Assembly: GCA_025175895.1 (NCBI GenBank)
Contig: CM045997.1
Span: 103,092,479-103,156,478, forward strand
Length of the DNA: 64,000 bases
Source: Wurfbainia villosa
Taxonomy: Eukaryota > Streptophyta > Magnoliopsida > Zingiberales > Zingiberaceae
Reading direction: 5' to 3'
Part shown: positions 1-11,607 of the stretch, in pieces
Numbering within the stretch: the stretch's first letter is position 1
How the letters are laid out: each line of letters begins with the position of its first letter
Made by a program: the position numbers and the translations under genes
The notes under the pieces: model-generated
What the model saw: only the letters and a program-made list of their open reading frames with translations
What the model was told of the DNA's origin: nothing
Database searches by the model: none

Positions 1-420
1 GGACACTTGGCATTGAAAAGTCCAAGTCTTGTGTACTTGGTATGGAAAGTCCAAGTAATAGGTACTTGGCATGGGAAGTCCAAGTCTTGTATACTTGGCA
101 TAAAAAGTCTAAGTCTTGAGTACTTGACATGGAAAGTCTAAACATGGGTCTTGACAATGGTAAAGTCCAAGTAATGAGTACTTGACATGGAAAGTCCAAG
201 CATGAGTCTTGACAATTGGAAAGTCCAAGCATGGGTCTTGGCAATTGGAAAGTCCAAGCATGGGTCTTGACATTTGGAAAGTCCAATATGGAGTTGGCAA
301 GGAAAGTCTAAGGGTGTGATATTGGCAACGTAAAGTCCAAACGGTAGTCTTGATGACATAAGTCCAATGTTTGACGTTGTAAAGTTCAAGCGTGTGTCTT
401 AATTGCATAAGTCCAAATGT
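1..420 (+). repeat. Minisatellite inside element A LTR
   Basis: A degenerate unit of about 30 bp, built around TACTTGGCATGGAAAGTCC, repeats more than ten times with variable spacing. The same array is at 18080-18480 in the 3' LTR and, inverted, at about 58430-58860 in the solo LTR H. It is therefore a family feature of the LTR, not an independent satellite. Confidence 0.8.
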
Positions 421-1526
421 ACTTTGGCGGTGTATACCCGGTTAGCATGACAAGAGCTGATGGAAGCACCTGAAAGCTAGCGTATGGATGAACAAGTCAT
501 GGATGACTTAGAGGGATCCAATAGGCATGAGGTTGATGGAGGTGGCTAAAAGGCTTATGTCTAGGCTAAGGGTGGTCTAGCAAGTATAAGGGGATCATAC
601 TTGGGGTAAAACCCATGTTTGAGTTTTAGCAGTTGACTGGGGTTATGAACCAGTTGACTGGTCAAGTGTTTTGAAACTTGGCAGCCGAGTCGACTCTGAG
701 CAGTCGATTGAGATTATGACCAGTCGACTGGTTGGGAGTCGACTGACACTCGACTGCGGTCGCATGACCTTGACAATCGATTGCTAGCTTTAGCGGTCGG
801 CCGCCATGGAGAAGCGATCGGCGTTTGGCCACGAGCACGAGCTCGATGAGTCGACTTGGAAGTCAATTAAAGGCTTGACAGTCGACTGTAAGTGTATCCG
901 TTGGTTGGAATGCCAACGTGGATCAAGTTCGTTGTGAGACTACGACACTGTAGACAGTCGACAGGGATCTTTTGGCAGTCGTCTGCCATGCATGGAATCA
1001 GCTCTATGCAGGTCATAAAAGGAGCACTTCATAGAGGATTTCAGCCATGGTTTATTGAATAGTTCTTGGGGCAGTTTGAAGGAGAATAGTTGGTTCTTTC
1101 TAGTCCTTCAAATTAAAGTCATTCTAAAGCAATCAACAAGCAAACAATCCAAACTTCTTTTTGTAAAGTTTTCTTTACTTGTATTTGTGTATTTCTTAGT
1201 TTACTTATTGTATTTCATTGTATTACTTTTGTAATCACTTGTACGAGGTTTCTCCACCTTCGGATTGTTCCCAGAAGGAGTGGTTTGATTAGTGATAGTG
1301 TGCATCACTAAAGCTTGCTATTGAGTTTGCCCTATGGAGTAGGAACCAGAGTTCCGAACCACGTTACGTATTGTGTCTTTGTGCTTGTGTATTCCTATTT
1401 GTATTTGTAGTTGTATTTTACATTTCTGCTGCGTACTAACGAATTGGAGAAACAAGCACGAACGAATTCCATCGAGCGACGCAAAATGCTATTCACCCCC
1501 CCCTACCGATCAACGATTCCTTTACA
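1..1526 (+). repeat. Element A 5' LTR (left end outside window)
   Basis: The first 720 bases match 18082-18716 (the 3' LTR), and the block ends in CA at 1525-1526, two bases before a tRNA-Met primer site. It contains a roughly 30-bp minisatellite (1-420), a stretch rich in CAGTCGACTG-like palindromes (about 640-1000) and a T-rich, probably transcribed part (1140-1250). By comparison with 17965 onward about 115 bp are missing, so the full LTR would be about 1.64 kb. Confidence 0.85.
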
Positions 1527-1528
1527 AT

Positions 1529-1594
1529 TGGTATCAGAGCCCGGTGGCTCTCAAAAGAAGAAGACAATTCTATACCTACAATTGGTATCAGAGC
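1529..1594 (+). other. Duplicated tRNA-Met primer-binding site of element A
   Basis: TGGTATCAGAGC, the usual plant copia/gypsy primer site complementary to the 3' end of initiator tRNA-Met, occurs at 1529-1540 and again at 1583-1594. Both copies are preceded by ACAAT. The first lies 2 bp after the LTR end and should be the functional one; the second looks like a local duplication of about 54 bp. Confidence 0.85.
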
Positions 1595-1644
1595 GAGGTC
1601 GCTCTTCATTTGGACTAACCACCAAGGAGCAAAAGCGCTAGAGG

Positions 1645-1827
1645 ATGGAGTTGTCGAACGATGGATTTGGATGGGACATCAACACTCCAATTTCATACAC
1701 CTTCTATGGATGAGAAGGGTTTGATCAATGGAAGGCACGGATGGAGAATTTCTTCATGATGGACTTCGAAGATTGGGTCATTCTAATGAAGGGATTCGAA
1801 TTTCCAAGAGGTCCAAAAGGTGGATAC
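1645..1827 (+). pseudogene. Element A gag, 5' fragment (interrupted by element B)
   Basis: ATG at 1645 opens a frame typical of copia gag N-termini: a short leader, then a region with FDQWKARMENFF, and ending GPKGGY at the insertion point. A TGA stop at 1711-1713 breaks it at codon 23. The frame continues across element B: the gatac duplicate at 14683 leads into LKKKRWTEEQ. The piece is thus the N-terminal end of the gag that resumes about 12.9 kb downstream. No product is expected. Confidence 0.8.
1823..1827. repeat. Target-site duplication of element B (left copy; right copy 14683-14687)
   Basis: The 5-bp word gatac directly precedes the TG of the B LTR at 1828 and directly follows the CA at 14682. 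Removing B plus one copy restores the reading frame of the host gag, so B inserted into A. Confidence 0.95.
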
Positions 1828-3060
1828 TGTTAGAGGATCGATTGGCCGGCTAGAGGGGGGTGAATAGCCCTCTTTCGTTGGATGTCGGTATTTGCTCGTC
1901 TATGATTAGATTAGCGCAAGCGGAAACAACAATACAAGCAAATTAAACAAATAAAGACAAAGCAAAAGAAATAGACAATGCTAACACAATGTCGTAACGT
2001 GGTTCACGACTACGCCGCTAATCCACGATCCCGATTCGTCCGAGGTGAATCACTCCTTCAAAGCCAATCACTATTGGTCTCTCCTTTGCACCAAGCTAGG
2101 TGGAGGTAACATTTACAATCAAGATCACTCTTCTTACAATAAGATTGAAGTAAAAGCAAGTAAGAAGAGTAGGGAATCGTGTATGACACTTTGGGAGAAG
2201 TTTAGAGCTTAAGTATTAGCCTCCCAAAGTCCCATCCTCTTCCTTTTTATAGAGGAAGAGGGTTTCTTCCCGTTGACACAGGAGCAGTCGACTGATGCCC
2301 TCGATCAGTCGACTGATCCTGTAGTTGTTGCCCAATAACGGCCGCTTTCCACGTTAGATTCCATCCAATGGCATTGGCATCACCGATCGATATTACCATC
2401 GACCGGGTACTCGATCAATGAGTCCTCAACGAGGTCGACCCATTCTGCGTTCGCAGATGCCATCACCGATTGCCATCCTTGGCCGATCGATGTCGACAAA
2501 GATCGACTGCTTGGGCCAAATGCCCATGAGTCAGACACCAGTCGAACCCAATCGACTCAGAGCAGTCGACTGGTGCCGTGTGAAACTCAAACTTAACATT
2601 AGTTTGAGCTTACGGCGGTCGGATAAACCTTAACCCTTGTGGTCAAGTTTCCGACACTCAGCCATTCGACCAAGTTCACCTAATGAGCTACTTACATTTC
2701 ACTCATTCTCTCATCTCACTCGAAGTCCCTCGCCGAAGCTCTCTTCGTATGCGGCCACGTCCCTCGGCAAGACATCGACGCGACGACTGCAATGCTCCTT
2801 CACGTCTCTTGCCTCCAAGTCCGGCTTCCTTGGCTTCTTCAAGTCATCTCGTCCGTGGTCCTCCATCAAGCGCACGACTCTGCAATGCTCCTTCTCCGAC
2901 TCAGGCATGAGGTTGTGAGTGGTGAACCCGCCAAGGCTCCATGTGCGAATTACTAAGCCCTGCATGACTTCAACGCACATATCAAATCAACATAACAAAC
3001 TAACTTAAACCCTTTGCCACACACATCAAAACCTTATCATGGCAAGAGATTGCCCTAACA
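1828..3060 (-). repeat. Element B 3' LTR
   Basis: This 1233-bp block begins TGTTAGAGGATCG and ends CCCTAACA. It matches 13403-14682 closely over its ends, but the matches degrade around 2380-2570, where the other copy carries CAGTCGACTG palindromes. Clean palindromes remain at about 2283-2320 and 2564. Open frames inside it are LTR sequence, not genes. Confidence 0.92.
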
Positions 3061-4332
3061 ATCTCCCCCTTTTTGATGTGTGGCAATCCGTTTAAGTTAG
3101 GTAAAAATATTTGATATAAATTTCTAAGGTAAGAAAGCATGTAAACATAAACATGATATAGCAACATGCAACTCCCCCTTAATCCATGAAACTCTCTCTA
3201 CAAATTTCTCTCCCTATCATAATTAACTTAAACATAATTATTTCTCCCCCTTTGACACCATCAAAAAGATTAACACTAAGTTATAAACTCATGACATCAA
3301 GTCTAATAGAAGAAAAATACCAAAAATTGTTTTAAAACCTGAATTCGGCCTCAACTAGTCTATTTTAGCCACCACGATCGGTTCAGTTGGACCTGATCGG
3401 CACGCGAATTTCAGAACTTTCTGATTTTTGGACCGAATTTCAGAAATGCATTGAAAATTCCAAAAAAATCGAAAAATCATGAAATTTGGGGAACATATTT
3501 CTTGTAAGATTCTTTATCAGTGAAAAATAGGTCTTCATGAAAAATCATTATATTTTCATGTATTTGCCAAAAATCCAAAAGCTTTAAAAACCACTAGGTT
3601 TTTGATCATGTGAGTATCAAGTTTAACACCTAGTTTTGATTCCAATTGTTTCAAAACATGAATACATAGATTTTAGATTAAGAAATTGTTTTGAAAACAT
3701 ATGAAATATCCAACCATGATCTTTGGGCAATATGTCTATGAATTAAACATGAGCCTTCCCCATGATTGGTCTATTATTGCTATTTTGATACTTCAAATGA
3801 CCATCTAAATGCCATAGGCATTAGTGGACATTTGTATCATCCTAACATCTCACCCATGCTAAATTTTCAATCAAAGTAGCCTATGGTGAGTGTGAGATGC
3901 ATCCTAGAGGGTATTTGTATATACTTAACTATTATATTCATACAATTCTATCAAGGTTAAGTATCAACCTAACAATCCTCATGATCATAAAGGCATATAT
4001 CAATTAATTCTACATTATGATCATGAACCTAATGTATTCATCAATTAATAATCATGCATTAGGTATTATATCATGATAGTAAGCAAGGTATCACCTAAAG
4101 CATGATCTACACCTATTTCTCATGATTATGTGTCAAATATCAAAATCATAAATCATGATTGCACCTATACATAGCAATTACATTAATTATCATGATTTAA
4201 GTATTATTAACTATTTATAGGCACGTTATCATCACCTAACACTATTTCAAAAAGTTGTCCCGCCATCCTAAGTCAACCAAAATATGATATAGGTCAATTG
4301 CATATGGTTGACTACATTAGGGTTATCCTAAC
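3061..4332 (-). other. Element B non-coding 3' segment with polypurine tract
   Basis: On the minus strand this runs from the element C insertion to the 3' LTR. The polypurine tract is the complement of ATCTCCCCCTTTTTGATG at 3061-3078, directly against the LTR. The remainder is AT-rich (CATGAT-rich words) without any frame resembling pol. The same kind of pol-less segment is found in elements A, F and G. Confidence 0.75.
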
Positions 4333-7082
4333 TGTCACGCCCCGGGGGCATCTTCGTCATCCAAATGATGGAGGAGCCCCTTAGTGACAATTATTCCGAT
4401 ATACATCGCTGGAACCAAATCAGATAAAAACTTTGAAATAATATAGAAATATAAGTATTTTATTAACCGCATGCATGCACGACTAAAAATATTAATCAAT
4501 TAAAAGTAAAATATATTTATGAACCCAAAACAAATCGCAACAAAATCCAAAGTACATAAACAAAATACAATAACAAAAAGTAAATAAAACGACATCTCGA
4601 TGATGCAGTGGGACCCGACCACCGCGGGACTCTCTGGCGGCGAAGGTAAATAGCCAGGACACGTCCTCTACTAGCTAACTGGAGGATAAAGAAGAGGGTG
4701 AAATCTACAACCACTCAGTGGGTGGATAGAAAGTAGTGCATAATCATAATGGATATAATGGACATAATGGAAGTTAAAGGAAATAAACTAGAGTAACCCA
4801 AACCTCAAGAGTATCAAAGTCAGTCTGCAACTAACCTGATCAACAATATAACAAATACACCTGCAACATATACAACTAACTGCAATCTACAAGCAATACA
4901 TATCAAGATACCGCGACAAAGCCTCGTGGCTCTCGAGGTAATACAAAGACATTATCTGCGCGCAACCACATGCTACCACGACCGGGACTCGTAGGCAGAT
5001 AAGCAATAAAAGACTCCATGTCTGCGGGCAACGACATGCTACCACGACCTGGTCTCGTGGGCAGACAGAGTATATAGCTATCTAGCTATGGACTGCACGC
5101 AACCACATGCTACCACGACCTGGTCTCGTGGGCAGTCAAGATGTAAGGTAGCTATCTAGCTACTTACGATACACGAATCCAACTATTACTAACTTCGAAC
5201 GAGTAGTCCATGAGTATAACTCCGCGGCAGATCCTCTCAACCACGAATGGGAGACATAAGCGACCACAGGTATACCAAGCAACCATAGTTCAAAAGTAGA
5301 GAACCTCTACTGCAGACCCTCTCAACCACGAATGGGAGACATAGCTGGCAGCCGAGATAGAAGAAAAATTATAAATCCTCTACTGCAGACCCTCTCAACC
5401 ACGAATGGGAGACATAGCTGGCAGTCGAGACAGGAGAAAAGTTATCTATCCTCTAACAATTAATCTTATCTTAATTATACTATTTCACTAGTTCATTCAT
5501 AATACCAATCCAACAAAATAATAGGTAAGTATCTTCCAGCACTATCTACCTATTTATATCTCAACATTAATTAAGCACCTACAACAATAATATCAATCAA
5601 TAACTACATGTTCATGATGAGCAAGCAATCTAAAATCCAAGGGTTCAGCGAATATAGTATCAAAGTAATTTTTAGCAATAACATCAGTAAACCAAATAAC
5701 CAATAAAACCATGCACTAAATTCTAAAATCATAAAATCCACCCACCTCTGATTGTCGAATGTCCTAGCTCTCTTCCAATCCGAGAATTTGCTTCAGCTTT
5801 CAATTCTGTTATAATTAATCCATTCAACCGATTAATTACTCTATTTTAATTAACTAATTAATTATATCCATTACCTTAACTAATAGATTAACACCACCAC
5901 TCTATTTACATTACCCGATTAATCAAAGTCTAATTAATTCCCCTAAACAGTTTAATTAATCCAGATTTTATTAGTCTAACAACAAATCAATTGAACTGTT
6001 TCATCAAACTTAAGCTAATTCAATTGTTTTCAATTAACAGATTAATCACCCAACCCTATTTAACTCAAAGATATCCATTCAATAATTCTAACCCAACTAA
6101 ATCAATTGATCACAACTTTTGATTAATTAATCATAAGCTAATTAATTAAATAAATCTGGATTGATCAAGTGTTAACTACCTAAGTCACAAAAATGAAAAT
6201 CCTACGGCTAAATTAATTACTCACCTAAGTCAACTAAAGCCGAACGTCTCCTTCCCCTGTGTTGCGATTTCCCACCAGCGATCGCCGGATTCCGGTCCCA
6301 GCTGAGCAGGAGACGGTGGCGGGATTCTTGGCGTTGGCGGAAACGCTGACGGCGAAGGCGACCCTCGGGCGCGAGCGATTTCGGGTGGAATCGTGCGATG
6401 GACAATACGGGATCGCGGGTCGATCGCTATTTATTCTTTGCGATCGCCTTCGAGGGTGCGTCTTGCCGTTTCGGAGGTGAGGCCGGGTGCGAGACGACAC
6501 CGTGGCTAAGCGGTCACGGCGGCGTAATGCTGTGTAGCGATCGAACTCTTCCACGGTGGTGGCAGGGATAGGTCGCGGTGGCGGCGGCCCGTCGCGGTGG
6601 CGATGCGTGATAATGACGCACAAAGCGGCGGCGGAACAAGGAAAAAAGCGTAATTTTCTGGAGTATTAATCTAGGGCTTATTTATAACTTAGGGTAGTAT
6701 TGAATTAATCAACCTTGATTAATTCAATTAACCAGAATCATAAAATTTTTATACCAAATGCCTATAAATAGACTGTCTCAAAAATTATCCGAAGCTTTTT
6801 CTTACTTAAATATCAATAACTAAATCTCCGTTTTTGAAACAATAACTTTATTATTGGATAAAGCCAATTTGACTTACTCCAATCTGAATAAAATTTTATC
6901 CCGAAATTATCAACTAAAATTCTAATAAATAACTAAATTTCAATTTAGTAAAAATGGATAAATAAATTTACTTTATTTATCTCGTAATTAAATTAAATTA
7001 TTATTGTATTATATTATTTTTTTTTTATATTTAATTTGTTATATATATGTACATATATATATATATTTTTCGATATATTACA
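4333..7082 (-). repeat. Element C 3' LTR
   Basis: The 2750-bp LTR holds two short tandem arrays (about 4955-5145 and 5220-5440), an AT-rich core (5440-6200), a GC-rich block (6240-6620) and an AT-rich TATA-repeat end (7000-7080). The frames at 6217-6623 lie in the GC-rich block and have no recognisable domain. Confidence 0.9.
4955..5440. repeat. Two tandem arrays inside the element C LTR
   Basis: Array 1 repeats a unit containing ACATGCTACCACGACC and CTCGTGGGCAG three times (4955-5145). Array 2 repeats a unit containing CCTCTCAACCACGAATGGGA three times (5225-5440). Both recur in the other LTR at about 9380-9860. Confidence 0.8.
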
Positions 7083-8782
7083 TTCTCCCCCACTAATAAA
7101 AATTTGGTCCCCAAATTTCCTACTCGATATACCCTGATGAAGATATCCTATCTACATGTTGTTCTTTTACTCTAAACAGTTGCTTCATCGAAATCTCGTT
7201 ACCATCCAACTTCAATCCAGCAGATGCCCTTTCTTCATTCTTTGCGCTTGGAATATACTCTGGAACTTCAACTATATCCTTCATAACATAAATAAATTGA
7301 GTACATACTCTCATATTAACAAAATATGAAAGTCATTATGTACTTCTATAGTTAGTTAACCCTAATTGTTACGTCACTCGTTTAGCTCACTCTAAACCTT
7401 CACATTCCAATTGTCAGATCGTAACCCTCTCGGTGGGTTATGGACCCATCATGCTTCCACTGCGCCACTCTGATCCCAAATTGGGTGCTAGTCTTCTCAT
7501 CTTCAGCAAGTGTGAGATATAATGCATTTGTACTGAGTTGTATGTCAAGTCTCATACTCTAAATTACGGGTAGTCTAATTTCAAATCAAGGTATGCCTAT
7601 CAAAATCTAAGGGTTACTCCTTTACTTCGTAATGAGACGTTAAAGTCTTCCTTTATTATAACTAATCTATAAAGGCAAGGTATCATAATTCTACTAATTT
7701 TTCCCTAAGTATTATCGGGATATCAAGGAATGTGAGCTATCAATATATCAACTAGAATAGGGTGCAGGAACAATACCTCGTATACCATACCCATCTCGCT
7801 AAGTCATCTCGATCAGTATGACTCAGTCTAACACTATTCAATAAGTATCTATGAGGAATTCAAACATTCTAATCTAGATATAGGTTATGAAATCTTGGAC
7901 GAAGTGAAGCATATGATCATAGTCCTGGGCTCCCAAGTAGGGTAAAATTTTATAAGTCGACTAAATTCTACATTGTAATCCATGATGCTTCGATCGCCTT
8001 GCGTAAGATTCAGAAACTCCTAGCGACAACTTATACGGAAAAGAGACAGGGAAAATATTGTCTCTCCAAGGCCTCTCGAAATAGTTCCCAAGTGATACTC
8101 TACTCCCCGAAATCCTCCGCGGTATTTTCCACCATGTAATGGTCTGACCTCGTAAGTGATACACGACAAGCTCCATCTTTTCTGCATCCATGCAAGTTAT
8201 GTATCTAATGAATCTTCTACATTTTCCATCCACGCATGAGCAATCCATGGATCAGCATCCCCTAAAATAAGGTAAAATGATCCTTCATCGTCTTAGTCAG
8301 TGTAGGTATACACACCTTATCTATGACCAAATCACTAGTAGTAGGGATTGATACTCTCTGAGGGGTCACTCCTTGACTTCCAAATGGGTGGCTAGCGGGC
8401 CTAATCCTAGCTTCCTAATTCGACACCAGTCGACATCCCTAAAGAGTTTACATTTTCAATCTTGAGGGTAGGTCCCGCAACATCAATAGGTCATTTTCGA
8501 GGTCGACCTCGTCCACGACCATGTGTAGGGGAATTTCACTACGTAACATTTCCTACAATGAGCAAATATGTAAGTATCTAACAAAAATATAATGATAACT
8601 TCCTATTACATAAGGAAAGTACAGTGACCACTAAAGACAACAACTTTTCCTATAGCTCAAAGATGTCCTTCTGCTTGCTTGGTCCCAAAACACAAAAGTC
8701 CAAAAAATAAAGAATAAGAAAATCTCGAAACACGAAACCCACAAATCGAAATCGCAAACCTAAGCTCTGATACCAATAAAAT
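7083..8782 (-). pseudogene. Element C internal region with degenerate gypsy gag
   Basis: Reading the minus strand from 8760 to 7900, broken frames show words of chromovirus gag: an ADPW..AW...E entry, then LRGQTITWW (within 7961-8248), then EFLNLTQGDRSIMDYNVEF and a following RLIKF. In-frame stops and frameshifts separate them. No CCHC knuckle, protease or polymerase words are visible, so most of gag-pol has been deleted. The segment 7120-7314 is a short frame near the purine tract of unknown meaning. Confidence 0.65.
7433..7474 (-). other. Initiator tRNA-Met-like 5' half (relic) inside element C
   Basis: The minus strand from 7474 reads like the 5' acceptor strand, D arm and anticodon arm of plant initiator tRNA-Met, including a CAT anticodon (complement of 7440-7442) in a loop bounded by GGG and CCC. 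From memory of the plant initiator tRNA about 38 of 42 positions match, and the differences are C-to-T or G-to-A. The T arm and 3' acceptor strand are not recognisable, so this is a fragment, not a gene. Confidence 0.55.
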
Positions 8783-11607
8783 TGTCACGCCCCGGGGGCA
8801 TCTTCGTCATCCAAATGATGGAGGAGCCCCTTAGTGACAATTATTCCGATATACATCGCTGGAACCAAATCAGATAAAAACTTTGAAATAATATAGAAAT
8901 ATAAGTATTTTATTAACCGCATGCATGCACGACTAAAAATATTAATCAATTAAAAGTAAAATATATTTATGAACCCAAAACAAATCGCAACAAAATCCAA
9001 AGTACATAAACAAAATACAATAACAAAAAGTAAATAAAACGACATCTCGATGATGCGATTGGGACCCGACGCAAGGGACTCTCTGGCGACGAGTAAACTC
9101 TACTAGCTAACCTGGAGGATAAAAGAAGAGGGGGTGAGTACAACCACTCAGTGGGTGGATAGAAAGTAGTGCATAATCATAATGGATATAATGGACATAA
9201 TGGAAGTTAAAGGAAATAAACTAGAGTAACCCAAACCTCAAGAGTATCAAAGTCGATAACAAATCAACAATATAACAAATACACCTGCAACATATACAAC
9301 TAACTGCAATCTACAAGCAATACATATCAAGATACCGCGACAAAGCCTCGTGGCTCTCGAGGTAATACAAAGACATTATCTGCGCGCAACCACATGCTAC
9401 CACGACCGGGACTCGTAGGCAGATAAGCAATAAAAGACTCCATGTCTGCGGGCAACGACATGCTACCATGACCTGGTCTCGTGGGCAGACAGAGTATATA
9501 GCTATCTAGCTATGGACTGCACGCAACCACATGCTACCAAGACCTGGTCTCGTGTTCAGTCAAGATGTAAGGTATCTATCTAGCTACTTACGATACACGA
9601 ATCCAACTATTACTAACTTCAAGCAGTAGTCCATGAGTATAACTCATGGCGGATCCTCTCAACCACGAATGGGAGACATAAGCGACCACAGGTATACCAA
9701 GCAACCATAGTTCAAAAGTAGAGAACCTCTCAACCCTCTCAACCACGAATGGGAGACATAGCTGGCAGCCGAGATAGAAGAAAAATTATAAATCCTCTAC
9801 TGCAGACCCTCTCAACCACGAATGGGAGACATAGCTGGCAGTCGAGACAGGAGAAAAGTTATCTATCCTCTAACAATTAATCTTATCTTAATTATACTAT
9901 TTCACTAGTTCATTCATAATACCAATCCAACAAAATAATAGGTAAGTATCTTCCAGCACTATCTACCTATTTATATCTCAACATTAATTAAGCACCTACA
10001 ACAATAATATCAATCAATAACTACATGTTCATGATGAGCAAGCAATCTAAAATCCAAGGGTTCAGCGAATATAGTATCAAAGTAATTTTTAGCAATAACA
10101 TCAGTAAACCAAATAACCAATAAAACCATGCACTAAATTCTAAAATCATAAAATCCACCCACCTCTGATTGTCGAATGTCCTAGCTCTCTTCCAATCCGA
10201 GAATTTGCTTCAGCTTTCAATTCTGTTATAATTAATCCATTCAACCGATTAATTACTCTATTTTAATTAACTAATTAATTATATCCATTACCTTAACTAA
10301 TAGATTAACACCACCACTCTATTTACATTACCCGATTAATCAAAGTCTAATTAATTCCCCTAAACAGTTTAATTAATCCAGATTTTATTAGTCTAACAAC
10401 AAATCAATTGAACTGTTTCATCAAACTTAAGCTAATTCAATTGTTTTCAATTAACAGATTAATCACCCAACCCTATTTAACTCAAAGATATCCATTCAAT
10501 AATTCTAACCCAACTAAATCAATTGATCACAACTTTTGATTAATTAATCATAAGCTAATTAATTAAATAAATCTGGATTGATCAAGTGTTAACTACCTAA
10601 GTCACAAAAATGAAAATCCTACGACTAAATTAATTACTCACCTAAGTCAACTAAAGCCGAACGTCTCCTTCCCCTGTGTTGCGATTTCCCACCAGCGATC
10701 GCCGGATTCCGGTCCCAGCTGAGCAGGAGACGGCGGCGGGATTCTTGGCAGCGCCGGAAGCAACGTTGACGGCGAAGGCGACGACCCTCTGGGCGCACGC
10801 AGGCGATTTCGGGGTGGAATCAGCGCGATGGACAATACGGGGATCGCGGGTCGACAGTCGCGCTGTTGCTGCGACTCCGTCGGTGATCGTCTTCGAGGGC
10901 GCCGTTGTCCGGAGGTGAGGCCGGCAATGGAGACGACACCGCCCGCTAGCGGTCACGGCGTAGTAATGTGGCCGCGATCGAACTCTTCCACGGTGGTGGC
11001 AGGGATAGGTCGCGGTGGCGCGGTGGCCGGCGTCTTGTAGGCGATCTTGTACGGCAATGACGGCGCCAGCGGCAATGGCCGCATGCTGATGAGACGATCA
11101 TGGCGGCGGGTTGGGTTGCCGACGCGAGGAAGACGCGAGTCGGGAGAGGGAAAAACAAGGAAAAAAAGAAAACGTAATTTTCCTGGAGTATTAATCTAGG
11201 GCTTATTTATAACTTAGGGTAGTATTGAATTAATCAACCTTGATTAATTCAATTAACCAAGTCCTTAAAATTTTTTATACCAAATGCCTATAAATAGACT
11301 GTCTCAAAAATTATCCGAAGCTTTTTCTTACTTAAATATCAATAACTAAATCTCCGTTTTTGAAACAATAACTTTATTATTGGATAAAGCCAATTTGACT
11401 TACTCCAATCTGAATAAAATTTTATCCCGAAATTATCAACTAAAATTCTAATAAATAACTAAATTTCAATTTAGTAAAAATGGATAAATAAATTTACTTT
11501 ATTTATCTCGTAATTAAATTAAATTATTATTGTATTATATTTTTTTTTTATATATTTAATTTGTTATATATATGTACATATATATATATATTTTTCGATA
11601 TATTACA
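8783..11607 (-). repeat. Element C 5' LTR
   Basis: This 2825-bp LTR is nearly identical to 4333-7082 over long stretches, but the two differ sharply in short islands, notably 9055-9145 against 4613-4700 and 10720-11160 against 6300-6650. The primer site sits at 8764-8775, seven bases away. Frames at 10647-11158 fall in the GC-rich LTR block and are not genes. Confidence 0.9.

Larger units (their letters stand above)
4333..11607 (-). mobile_element. Element C: non-autonomous Ty3/gypsy element with 2.8-kb LTRs, inserted in B
   Basis: LTRs at 4333-7082 and 8783-11607 start TGTCACGCCCC and end ATATTACA as read on the plus strand, and are flanked by perfect duplications ctaac (4328-4332 and 11608-11612). 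A primer site complementary to tRNA-Met lies at 8764-8775, and a purine tract (complement of TTCTCCCCCACT) at 7083-7094, so it is on the minus strand. Only 1.7 kb lies between the LTRs. It carries a broken gag like that of chromoviruses of the Tekay/Del group; reverse transcriptase and integrase are absent. Family assignment rests on gag words and LTR termini. Confidence 0.88.

Noticed and set aside
1..420. Regularly spaced repeats resembling a CRISPR array
   Set aside because: The spacing is irregular, the repeats are degenerate, and the array recurs in both LTRs of a plant retrotransposon; it is a minisatellite.
6217..6623. Possible genes in the GC-rich block of the element C LTR (also 10647-11158)
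   Set aside because: They lie inside LTRs, are not conserved between the two LTR copies and have no domain.
7433..7474. A functional initiator tRNA gene
   Set aside because: Only the 5' half is recognisable; the T arm and 3' acceptor strand do not match, and stem partners are missing.
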